Shown: positions 23,193-35,100 of the stretch, one piece after another
How positions within the stretch are numbered: position 1 is the stretch's first letter
Layout: each line of letters starts with the position of its first letter
DNA from: Stratiformator vulcanicus
GTDB lineage: Bacteria > Planctomycetota > Planctomycetia > Planctomycetales > Planctomycetaceae
Length of the DNA stretch: 64,000 bases
Assembly: GCF_007744515.1 (NCBI RefSeq)
Contig: NZ_CP036268.1
Location: 510,482 to 574,481 of the forward strand
Direction of reading: 5' to 3'
Translations under genes and position numbers: made by a program
Notes under the pieces: model-generated
What the model was told of the DNA's origin: nothing
The model's database searches: none
What the model saw: only the letters and a program-made list of their open reading frames with translations

Positions 23193-26100
23193 ATTATGCA
23201 CCAATACCGGCGGCCCGCGTGGTGCATCAACAGCGGCGACGAAGTACGTATGCGCTCCGGCGACGCGGAAGTTGTAAACCGCGACGCCTTCGGGATGCTC
23301 CTCGCGTTCGGTGAAGACGACAGTGTGGGTTTTTCCGTCGGGGCCGGTTAATTTCTCGCCCGCCTTCAGCTCTCCCGCGTCGATCCATGCCCCGCGAATC
23401 GCCGACCAGAACGGGTGCTCGTCCGTCGTTTCGAACGTCTGCGTCTCGCCGGATTCACTGCGGACTTTTAAGAACCGCAGGTGGTCCGACGTGCGTTCAT
23501 AGACCTCATCGACCTCCTGCCAGCCGATGGCTTCGCCGTCTTCGTCGCGGGCCAGGACCTTATCACCGACCTTAATCTCCTCGATCGGCTTGCGGTGCGA
23601 AGTGTCGAATTCTTCTACAGTGGCCTGCGTGGCTGCAGCGGTAGACACCGCCGTCGCCGTCGCTTCGCCGAGGAAGAAGCTCCCCGCCAGCACGGCTGCA
23701 CTGCCGAGTAATAGCGTCAGCCCGATCACGCGTCGCCACAGCGAGTTGCGGGACCTTCGCGGCCGCTCAAGCGGCGCGGCGTCTCGCTGCGGTTCTTCGA
23801 TTCGCACGATCGACTTTTGCGGTGTCGATAGGAATCGCTGCGGCTCGCTTTGATCGAGCCCGCCATTAAGATCGAATTCGCGATTAAGGTCGACACCGAC
23901 ATCGCCGACCGGAGTCGCCGACGTGTCCCAGCCGGTCGCTAACAGTTGCCAACCCTGCGGCTTCATCTCGCGCTCTCGCTCGCGTCGATTTCGACGACCT
24001 TTAATAACCAGCAGACCCAACGCTCCGGCCAGCGCGGCAGCGATGGTAATCGAATCCCCCGCCTCATCCGGCCCGTTCGACATTGCAGCGTACCTGACAT
24101 TCGCCGCCATGTCAGCCGGCGGAGCCGTCACGATCATGTGCCCCGCGGTGAAACACTTCTTCGAGGCCCGGCCCAATGCGCTGACGTTGAGGCCCACGCC
24201 GGCGACGGTGATGGCGTCCATCACGCCGAACTTGCCGTCCTGGAAGTTCTGATAGGAGTTGTGCAGGCCCCCGGCCAGATCGACCGCCTCCCGCGCGGCG
24301 AAGGCGCGGTGAGCCCAGGTGCCGCATTTAACCAGCCCGGGTCCGTAAATGCTGATCGCGAAGTCGACGGCGATGCCGCTGACGACCCCGACCGTCTGCC
24401 CGGTGGCATAGGCATCGGCCTGACGATACGCCGGCCCGAGGTCCGGCACGTTCAGCCAGTCGACATGACTGAAGGGGTTGACGGTGTCGAGAAACCCGTC
24501 GGTCCAACCACGCAGGCCGTCTTGAAGACTGCCGTCGTTGGCGTCCTGAAGCGCTCCGCCGACCGCATCGATGTAGTACTGGCCGAAGCCGGCGGCAGCC
24601 GCGAAGAAGGACTGAGTTTCTTCGGGGAAGATATTGATCCAATCGGCACTGGCCGGGTCGACCATTGATGTTGAGAGCAGATGTTCGTGATCCTCGAACG
24701 TCGTGCCGATGAGATTGGGAGAACTAAAAGGTGTGCCCGGAAGTGTGGGGGTTACGTTTACAATGATGGTGCCGAGGATCGACGGGTTGCCGCCGTCCAT
24801 AACCGCGTGAATTTGGACGAAATCAAACTCAGGTTGCCACGTGGACCAATTAAACGGGCTGATATCTCCGGTCCAGGATGCCGTCATCTCTTCGGCCAAT
24901 TCCCAGGCCGTACCCGCATCGACGAGGTCGTCGACATCAATCGAGTGATCATAGATTTCGGTGTAGGTCCAATCGGAGGAAATGTCCTCGTCGAGGGCAT
25001 CGTCGACGACAACGAGCGTCGGATTGCTGACGACGTTGCCGGAACTGTCGACCCAGGTATCGATTAAGCCGTCGCCGTCGGTATCTTCGTGCTCCTGCAG
25101 CATGTCGCCGTTGGCATCGGTCATGAACCAGGTGGGAATTGTCTGGCCGACCGTATGGTCGAGCGATTCGTTAATGGTAAAGTCTGTGCTACCCGTTTCG
25201 CTGTAGGCAATGACTGGTGGTTCGTCTGCGGACAGGATCGCGGAGTAGTTCATGGAGATGTTCATCTCTCCATTTCCGGTACCGGTATGGGTTTGATCAA
25301 TCCGCAATTCGGCGGTCAGACCTTGCGCGACGCTATCGGAACTGAGTGTGCCTTCGGCTTTTTCGTTGAGTGAGAAGTCCGAGTCGCCGTTGGCGATGTA
25401 GGAGACGCTGACGTTGATTTTGCCGTCCGGGTCGGCGCCGCCCCGCTGAATCAGCGTTCGGTTGGAGGAATTCTTGTGGTGGCCTTTATTCGTATAGCTG
25501 ATGTCGCCGACGGCATCGGGCCATTCATCGGCCCCTTCAAAGAACCCCGGGACGACCCACGTGTAGGGAATGTCTTTCTTAATATCCCAGGTTTCGTCAA
25601 ACGAGTCTGAGTCAATCTCGACGCTGCTGAAGCCTGCGGTGACGATTTCGGGATCGTTGGAGCCATCGTGCGTGACAATTCGATCCTCGGTCGAGAATCC
25701 TGTCACCTCGGAAATCGATGTGCTTTTCCAGCTATTAATATCGGGACTTGATCGGGTCACGACAACCTTTTGGTAGTCTCGGTTCATGCCGGTGATTTCC
25801 CCCTTTATATTTTCACGGGAGCCATCGGCATAATTGGTTAGTGTTCCGTAAAATCCTCGTCCGTGTTGGTAGTCTCGATCGGTGGTCGTGGTGTCGACCG
25901 TCACCCCATTTTCGACCGTTTGCTCTTCGGAATTCGTGGTCACCTCGACCCCGCTGTACGATAGTCTTGTCGAATGATTGACGATCTTGGTGGCGGGGTC
26001 GACGTTACTGCCGGACTCAGGATCCTTGTAGAGGTCGATTGGGTCGTCGGGCAATCCGTGCTGCTTGACCGTTTTAATTTTCGATGCGGTTGTTTTCGTC

Positions 26101-29100
26101 GTGTGCAACTTTTGCACTTCGGACACATAGACGTCACCGTCTCCGCCGACCTGAAGCACCGAATTGATGCCATTCAGAACGGCTGAGTAGAAGTTGCTAT
26201 TCCAGATACCCAGCGAGCCGACTAACGAAGCGGCTGTAAGGCCTGTCGCGACATTCAAGAACGATTCCGCTTTCGCGCGGTTTTCGGACCTGCGGTCATG
26301 CGTCTCGTACCGGTCGGTCGTGACGGTCGTTTCACTACCCCATTGCTCTTCGCCGTTAGTGCCGAACACGAGTTCGGCTGTTCCGGCGGTATGCACAGTT
26401 TCAGACGAAGTGCTGTCGCCTGTCTCGAACAGGTCACGCCAGCCGTGCCCGAAATACCCGTTGGCCGACCCGCCGATCAGGCGCCAGTCGTTGTCGGTCA
26501 CTTTCTTCGTACTATGAGAGTTGGTCTTAGTAGTCACTGTCGATTCGGTCTCAGAGTTTCCTCCGTCACCGGTAACGGTTTCGGTGCCGTCGAAGTCGTT
26601 CACGACGGTCTTGGCGAGTGATGCGCTGAATGAGCTTTCACCGATCTCGGTCGTGGTATCGGTCTGGTAGAGTTTCGTCGTCTTTTTCGGGCTGATGCCG
26701 ACCGCTTGGCGTTCGTAAATCGTCGAGTCAATGATGACGGTCGTCGACTCGTTCCAATCCGAAGTTCCTTCGATGTTCGGGGTGCCCGATGTGGAGCGGG
26801 CGACGGTGGTCGTTTTTGTTTCGCCATCAGCATTGGTTTCGATTGTCACCGATTCGTCAAAGTTTTCGGTGACGGTGCTGTCGGTAAGTTCGGACTCGAT
26901 TTGAGTACGGTCGTTGCGACCGCCGTGGGTCGGCTCGTTGATCCGCTCGGAAGTTTGAGTGAGGGAAATGCGATTGAGGCTGGTCGTCAGGTTCGATGTT
27001 CCGACATGCGTCGCCGATTCGATGCTGTTCGACTGAGCGAGGGCGTCCGTGGTGACGGTGGTTTCTGTTCGTTCGATCGTGGATTGCGTGGTCGAGTCGC
27101 CGTTCTCCGTCTGAAACGAGTTCGCAATGATCGTTAACGTTGTCAGCGGGTCGATGTTGCGTGTTCCGGTGGTCAGTGAGTTCGTTCTCGAAGTTTTGTC
27201 TGACTCGGCGGTGAAGTCTTCGTAGATGTAATTGGTCTCGGTCGTGGTCGACTCGCCAATGCCCGGGTCGGGGGTCGCGCTGGTCGTTTCGTAGTAATAT
27301 GTCCCGTCCACCTTCTTGTCGGTCTGAGTGATATTAATCGTATCAGTTCTTGTAAGACCGGCATGACTTGGAACCGGTTTGGAGACGACCCGATTTGTTG
27401 TGGACTGTTTAAACTCGTCAAAGTTACCCGATTCGATACGCTCGAACGATTCGGACGATGACGCTTCTGCGTCCGAGTCGATCGATTCGAAATTGGAAGC
27501 GTCGATCGTGAAATAACCTTCCCGACTGGTATGGCCCGATGAGTCGATATCGTTTGTCGACTGTCCTCCCGATGCTGCGCCGTAGTCACGGTTGTCGTGA
27601 AAGAAAGATGATTTGTCGACATTTCCTGACCCGTCGACCGTGACAGTCTCTTCTCCGACTCGACCGGAGTTTGACGTCGTCCAGTCCCAAGTGGTCGTCG
27701 TCTTAATTTCCTCGTCAGTGACTTTGTCCGTCGACCCGCGGGTATGCGAACGCGTATAGCTGCCCGAGGAGTCGCTACCTGTCGAATCAGTGCTGAAGAT
27801 ACTTCGGGTCGTACGCTCCGGCGTGCTTTCGACAACGACTTCGTTACCCTGATCAAGTTCCGTTCGGAAAGAGGTGCCCGACTGATCGTGTCCGAAGTCG
27901 AGCCGCCGCGTCGTGTCGGCTGCCACTGTCGTATCGGCGTCAGTCACGGACCGGTCGTTCGATTCATAGCGGACGAGTTCGCCATCGACAGTCACATACC
28001 GCTCGATGTCTGCGGTAGAGCTCTCCAAATTGTTCGTGTTCAAAGACGTGACAAACTGGTCGGAGCCGGAATATACAAGAATTTCGCCGATGAAGTCGGC
28101 ACGGCGCGATTCGTTCGACGTTGTTGTCGACTGGAATGATCCGTTTCCAGACGCGTCCTTCGAAGTCGTTTTTTCATCCTCCTTTGTACCTGCTGCGGAT
28201 GACGATGTGACCTTCCGCGATGTCTCAGCGAGCGATTGAAACTCGGATGTCCCAGTCGCATCAGTGGTGCCGTTTCGATCCCATTGCTCAAAGCCTGACG
28301 TCGCTCCGTTGTCGTTTAGCGAGTAGACTTCCGTTCGGTCACTGTAGGTTTCACTTGTCGTGCTCTGACTATTCTGCCAGTTCATCGAGCCACGGGCGTT
28401 ATCGACCGGCCCGCCCATTTGAATTCCCAAATTGCGAACGTCCGTTGGGGAAAGCCCGCCTGTTGACTGAGGTGGCGCGCCGGTATAGGCGGCGACTTCG
28501 CTTGAAACGCTGGAGGTGATGGTGCCGTCGTCTCGATCCTCTACCTCGCGACTCTCTTCAACACGACTTGCGAGAACTCCGTTTGTAAGGGTTCGATCCA
28601 CATCAAAGTCGAGTAAATATGTCCCCGTTCCACTGTCGGTCGCACCATTCGTCGAGCCTGAAGCGCTGACAGATACGAGTTCGCTACCGGGCGTCGAGAT
28701 CTGGTCCACTCGACGATAGCCGGTTGTCGACAGTCCCGAGTAGTCCGACCATGAGGTCGTTCCGGACTCATCGAAGTCATAGTTCGAGGATGAATTTTCC
28801 GAGCCGTCGGCGAATGTCGTTGTTCCGAGGACCGTGATCTCTGTGTAAGATCCGCTGCGGCTCTCACTCGATCCTCGATTCACTATGGAATGAGAGGTGC
28901 CATTCGGATCAGACCCGCTGTTTGATACGGAAGTGAGGTTGAATGCCGAACTCGCATTCGACTGCCCCGACTCGCTCCACGTTTCCGTTTCTGAATAGTC
29001 CAAGCCCGCATTGCTGATTACCCCGGTGCCGGTCGTCGTGACGGTATACTTCCCCGAGATATTAGAGGAAGAGTTTTGGTTTGATGTCGTAAAAGTCCAG

Positions 29101-32100
29101 TCTTCCGTTGCTCCCTGACTAGCGGCCCCCGTCAAGTGGGTCGCGTTCTGTTTTTCCGAGTGTTCTTCACCCTGAGTTCCCCATCGGAGACCGGTGTGCG
29201 ACTTCGTACCACTCGCAATGCTTACGGTTCCATCAATGATCCGCTCGGTTGTATTTAACGTATTGGCCCAACTCCCGTGACCTATATCCGAATCGCTACT
29301 CGAGCCTTCTGAAAACTCGGTGCCGCCGTCGGAAGCGTCGTCGTCAGTATAAGTTGAGAAGGACTCATTACTGCGGTCCCACAGAAGAATCCCGAAATCG
29401 AAGTCGGAACTCGTGACTGTGATGTCGGAACCCGTGATAGCTGACCCGGTCCCGGAAAAACTCCCAAAGGTCGTCTCCGTGAAGAGGCCTTTGCCGAGTT
29501 GATGGTTCGAGTCACCGACGTTGAACGATTCGAATGCTCCTGTCGGCGCGGTGTAACTGCCATTGGCAGTCAAGTCATGTTTGACATCCGACTGCAGGCG
29601 GAACGTCGAGCCAAATCCATCCACGTATCCGCTCAGTGACTGGCCGCCGACCGGGTCATCGTGATGGGTGCTGGCAACTATAAAAGAGTAGTCTCGATTG
29701 CGAATCTCCGCCGTCTCGACCTTGTCTTCGAATATATAGTTTGGACCCGAGTTCGAGGTTCGGGTCGTCGTGTCTGTTCGATTCCAGTTGAGAATGTCGT
29801 CGATGATGTTCTGAGTCGAATGCTCAACCGTGGTGTTTTGAACGCCGTCGACATCGATCTGTCGAGTTCCCTCGGCCTCATAGAGCAGCGTCTGCGTCCC
29901 GACCAGACTGCCGACTTCGGTAACAGTTCGGACAATTGATTCGGCACCGATCGTGTCGGTCTCCGTCGTCGTATGGTCGACGATTATGCTGTAAGGATCG
30001 ACGATGCTGTGAGAAAATTCGAACTCTTCTTCAGAAACCGAAGTTTCGCCCGGAGCGGCAGTGACCGTGGCCTCCGCGGTGAAATCCCAGTACTCGGTAC
30101 TGTCGACTCCAATCGCAAGAAAGCCCCCTGAGTAAATTTCAGTCGACGTCGATTCGCCAGTCACACCAGAAAGGCTTGTCTTAAAGTAGTCGGTGTAGGG
30201 CTGAAGCGATGTGTCTGATGCCCCATCGGCACGCCGGACTCCTTCGAAAATTCCCAGGTAGTTCTGGTTTCCTGAGATGACACGACCGGTTTCCGGAACA
30301 TATTCGACGGAATCATTTTGGAATTCTCGCACGCGATAAACGCTGGTCGCGCCAAGTCCGTGCGCCTCGACACTGTACCCGTAGCTCCCTGACAGCGTGA
30401 CGGTATAGTCGCTGCCGCCTGCAGTCGCGAAATCTTGAGTGACAATATATGTCGCGCTTAGCGATTCCAGTCGATGCCAAACGCCCTGAGCATCTTCATA
30501 CGAATGCTCAGTTCGTTGTCCGGCGATCGTGGTCGTTACCGTCAGGGTGCCGCCGTCGATGTCGGTAACCTCAACGTTCACATTACCAATATCGAAACTT
30601 GCGTCGTCGATTGCAGCGTACGTGAGTAGCCCGTTCAACGGATTAGTGTCGAACACACGAACTCCGCTATTACCGATATATGTGCCGGCAAGGTAAGCGT
30701 TCGCTTGATCGGCACGCTGGGCAGCACCGGGCCAGAAAGTCCCATCTGCAAAAGTGAGCCGGTTTTCCTCTTCAATCGTTACGGTCGGAACTGACGGGCG
30801 ATCGACGATTGTGGCGGCAGCCTCGATCGTCCTTTCGAAATCGACTGTGACTAATGTCCAATCTCCCGCGGCGACGCTGCCATCGACCGCCTGCAAGGGT
30901 GCGACTCGTAGTCTGACGTTATATATCCCGTCTGCAGTCAGATATGGCAGAAGATTCAACACAAATTCGCCGCCGGACGAGACGTCGGCATAAGTTTGGC
31001 CATCCACGACTCCGTCGCCGTTGAAGTCGAACTCCACCGCGTAGACATCGGCTCCATCGTCAACGGTTGACAATACTCCCGAAATCACCGGAGCTGACGT
31101 CGGGCCCGAAGGAGAATTGACACTCGTGATCTCGGGCAGGTCGACAGGCTCAACGTTGACATCCCAGTCGAAGGCAAAGCTTGTCGAATCGCCACGAACC
31201 GCCCGCCCGTCTGGCTCGTAGCGAATCAGCGTCAGTAGGACGGTATGGCTTCCCGGTTGGCCTAGGTCCCCTGTCAAGTCGATCTCGAATGTTCCGTCGG
31301 ACGCCGACCACACAACTTGATCCGCGACGCCATCACCGGTCCATTCCAGTTCAACCAGATAGGTTGAGTCGGCTTGAAGATCGGCGACCGAGCCGACCAC
31401 GATTGGCCTGGCCGCTGTTGGATTGCCCGCGCCAGCTATGGGATCCAACAGTCCGACTTGGTTGAAGCTCGGGAGAACGTTGTCGAGCGAGACGGCGAGC
31501 GCCGTCCAATTTCCCAATACCTGCACTCCGTTCGCATCGATCCCGACGGCGCGAAATGCAATCTCACTGCCGAACGACTCCGGAGTGATCGCCCAGAGTG
31601 CAAATTCGAAAGATCCGTCCGACGCGATGTTTACTATGATTTCGTCATAGACGCCGTCGCTATCAAAGTCGACTTCAACAAGTGGTTGGGAGTACGACAA
31701 TGTGGCATTAACCAGCGTACCCGTGATAATGCCTTCACCGCCTACTGCCGTTGTCTGCAGAAGGTTTTCCACACTTAGCGGCTGGGACTCGGCTTCGACC
31801 AGCCGTATGCCGAGACTCACCCAAGTCCCTTCGAGATAATTCGAGGTCGCCGGGTCCCATGTTCGCGCCCTTAGTGCAACAGTGTGTTCACCCGTGACTA
31901 GACCGGCAGCAAGAAGGTCGATCTGAAATGTACCGTCGATTTCAGGTGTGACGGCCCAATCCGAGAGGCCGTCTTCGTCGAAGTCGACCAAAATTTCGAT
32001 GAACGAGTCGGTAGAAAACGTTCCGCTTATCAGATTGCCCGAAATCATGCCGTCAGACGTGACGTTCCATTGCCCGTCGATCGTCGAGTCGATCGCGATC

Positions 32101-35100
32101 AAATTTTCGACTTCGGGCACCGCCAGCTGCGCCGGACGGTTAATCTCAAATCGTTCCCAGTCTCCATAGACCGTCGCGAATGTTGTGTCGTCTTCCAACA
32201 CCGCTCGAAAAAAGAGTGCCTGCGATCCTGAGCCGATTTGCGCAGCATCAACAGTTAAGGAGAATACTCCGTTGACGAGTTGAACGATCTGCTCCGAGAC
32301 GCCGTCGCCGTCACGGTCAAACTCGACGGATATGCCTGTCTGGCCCGCAGGCGCAAGAATTGTTCCTGTAAGATTCAAGTCTGCGTTGGGGTCCGTGAAT
32401 CCAGCATCGTCCGAAGGAGCAAAGATCACGCGCGGTGCAGAGTCGTCGTTGCCAGTCGGAGGTGCGTTCGGGTCCACATACTCGAAGATCAGTGATTTCC
32501 AATCGCCAACGCTGACGTTGCCGCCTAGATCAGTTGATGTCGCCCTGACTTGAATTTCGACGACGCCGGGCACGGAAGCCCCCGACAAGTCAATTGAAAA
32601 ATTTCCGGTGGCACTCAGGCCTTGGGTAAGGTCGGCAATGCCGTCATCGTCGATGTCGACCTCGATCACGACATCAGATTCGGGAGAGATTCCGATGACC
32701 TCTCCCTCGATAGTTGGATCAAACGTAGCGAGTTGATCGTTGAGCGAACCTGCACTGCCGATTCGCAAATTCGCGACCTGCGGGTACTCGACCTCAGGCA
32801 GGACAATCGGCTCAAGTGAAACTGCGACAGTAAGCGTCGCCGTACCGCCGAACGAGTCGGTCACGAGAATGGTCAGTTCACGCGTTTCCGAGTTTGTAGA
32901 GAACCAGTCGGCAGCGAGTACCAGTTCTCCTCCGAAACCGACGCCGAACAAGCCGTCGTCGTTTCCGGACGTGATTGCAAAACTTAGGTCACTAACGGAG
33001 CCGATTTCAGGAGGTGGGACGAGCGAACCAACAAGCGTCCCTTCGCCGGAGTCGGTTTGTATGACGAAGCTCAGTGCCGCATCGCTTGGAACTTGGGCGA
33101 CCAGTCGATTATCTATAACAGTTACCGATACGACTTGGTCGCTACTCGTCGACCCGTCTGACACCCGGATCGTCAACGAATGAATTCCAACTTGTAGAGG
33201 GCCAGCGTTCTCGTTTACAAGAAGCCGAGATCCGTCGATCGAGAACGTATCGGAACCGCCGACAATTTCGAAACTGACATCGGCGGACTCCGGGTCGACC
33301 GCCCGCAGCTCACCTACTAAGTGAGGGCCGACTTGTCGCTGGTCGATCGTGAATGCGGACGAGATTATCGTCGGCAATTCATTGACATCGTTGATACTCA
33401 GCGACACCGAAGACGTTGCTGCCGGCTGGTCCGTGCCGTCGAACCACGCCTCAACCAAGAACGTGTAACTCGGAGTCTGTTCGTGGTCGAGCGGCCCGCT
33501 AACCAATAGTGAGCCGTCCGGTCCGATCGTAACCGGGAGTGATTCGTCCGATGATCGGATCCTGTAGGTGACCGGCAATCCTTCAGGGTCGATCGCAGTC
33601 ACTGTGCCCGGCGAGTTTAGTGCCTGATTTTCGTCAACGTCGAAGTCGTAGTGTTGCTGGGAAAACAAAACCGGCTCGTCGACATTCACGACGAGGACTT
33701 CGATCGGGATAGTGTTGATTCCTCCATATTCATCAACAATCTCCACATCAAATATCAAAGTCGTATCAACCTCGGCGTCGACTGAGCCTACAAAGCTCAG
33801 CGTTCCAGTCGTCGCATTGATGGCGAACCGCGAAGAATCCCCGCCTTCCCGAATCGAGAATTGTGCAGATTTGGTGACTCCCGAATTCACCTTGCCGAAG
33901 GCAGCGTCGGGCGGGACGGACTCTTCAACGGAGAATTGCTGCGTCTCATTCGATACTTCTGCAACATCCTCGACCTCGACCGCTACGGTAAGTGCGAGCG
34001 ATCCGTACTGACCGGAGGCCCGGATCGAAAGCGATTGGATCGAAGCTAGTTCGTGATCAACCAAGCCGGTCAGCGTCAAAACACCGCTCTGCGCGTCGAC
34101 GCTGAAGTCCGTATTTTGCCCGTTCATCGCAAAAGCGATTGGTCCCCCCAGCAGCTTCCTCAACTCATAGCTTGCCACCGATCCCAACTCTGTACCGGAT
34201 GTCGCCGCCTCCGAGACGGAGAATCGGCGACGCAAAGTGACTCCGGTTTGCGAGGAGTCCAAATCGTACGCAGGAAGAACATCGATGCGGACGTCTGTGG
34301 TAGAAGACGCACCCTCGCCATCGGAAACGGAAACAATGATGTTGTAAGACCCGACTAGAGCGCGGTCGAGCGGTTGGACGAGACTCAGGTCGCCGGTGCC
34401 CGAGTCCAAGGCGAAAGGGCCGCTATCGCCGACGATCGTGTATATCAAGCTGCCGTGATTTTCCGGATCGGTAGCCGAAACTCTGCCGACGATAACCCCG
34501 CCATCATACGGGGCGTCCTCCTCCAAAAAGAATACATAGCTCGCCGAGTCAAAAATCGGGGCCTGATTGGCGACAACGGTTAAGGTGACGACTGAATTGC
34601 TTGTTGTCGTCCCATCGTCGGCGGTGACCGTCACCTGATGTGACGTGGCCGCCATATAGTCGAGCGGGGCAGCGAGGGTTAATTGGCCGTTGCTGTCAAT
34701 ATTAAACATCGCGGCGTCGGCGCCGCTGAGGGACCAGGTAAGGGAGTTGGTGTCTCCCGTGGACGCGAATTGATGGACTAGGGTGCCGGTGGGTCTGCCG
34801 TCGAGCAGGGATGTTGATACATCCGCGATCGCCGGCGCGGCATCCTGAATATTAATCGTTACATTGGCCGATGTGGCGACTCCATCGCCGTCGGTCGCGA
34901 TAACTTCAATGACTTCGGTCGGCGACTGCTCGAAATCGACTGAGCCGGTGAGCGTGATCTCTCCGCTGATCGCATCAATCGCGAAACGATCCGAGCCCGT
35001 CCCCAGCGAGTAGGTGATCGTCCCGCCGGCTTCATCATCGGGATCGACGGCTACGGCGGTGCCGACGGAGGTCTCGTTCTCCGCGAGTTGGAACGGTCCC

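Noticed and set aside
23193-24155. Intein in the giant protein
   Set aside because: Hint motifs resemble inteins, but no C-extein returns to a host protein; a variable nuclease tip follows, which is the polymorphic-toxin arrangement.
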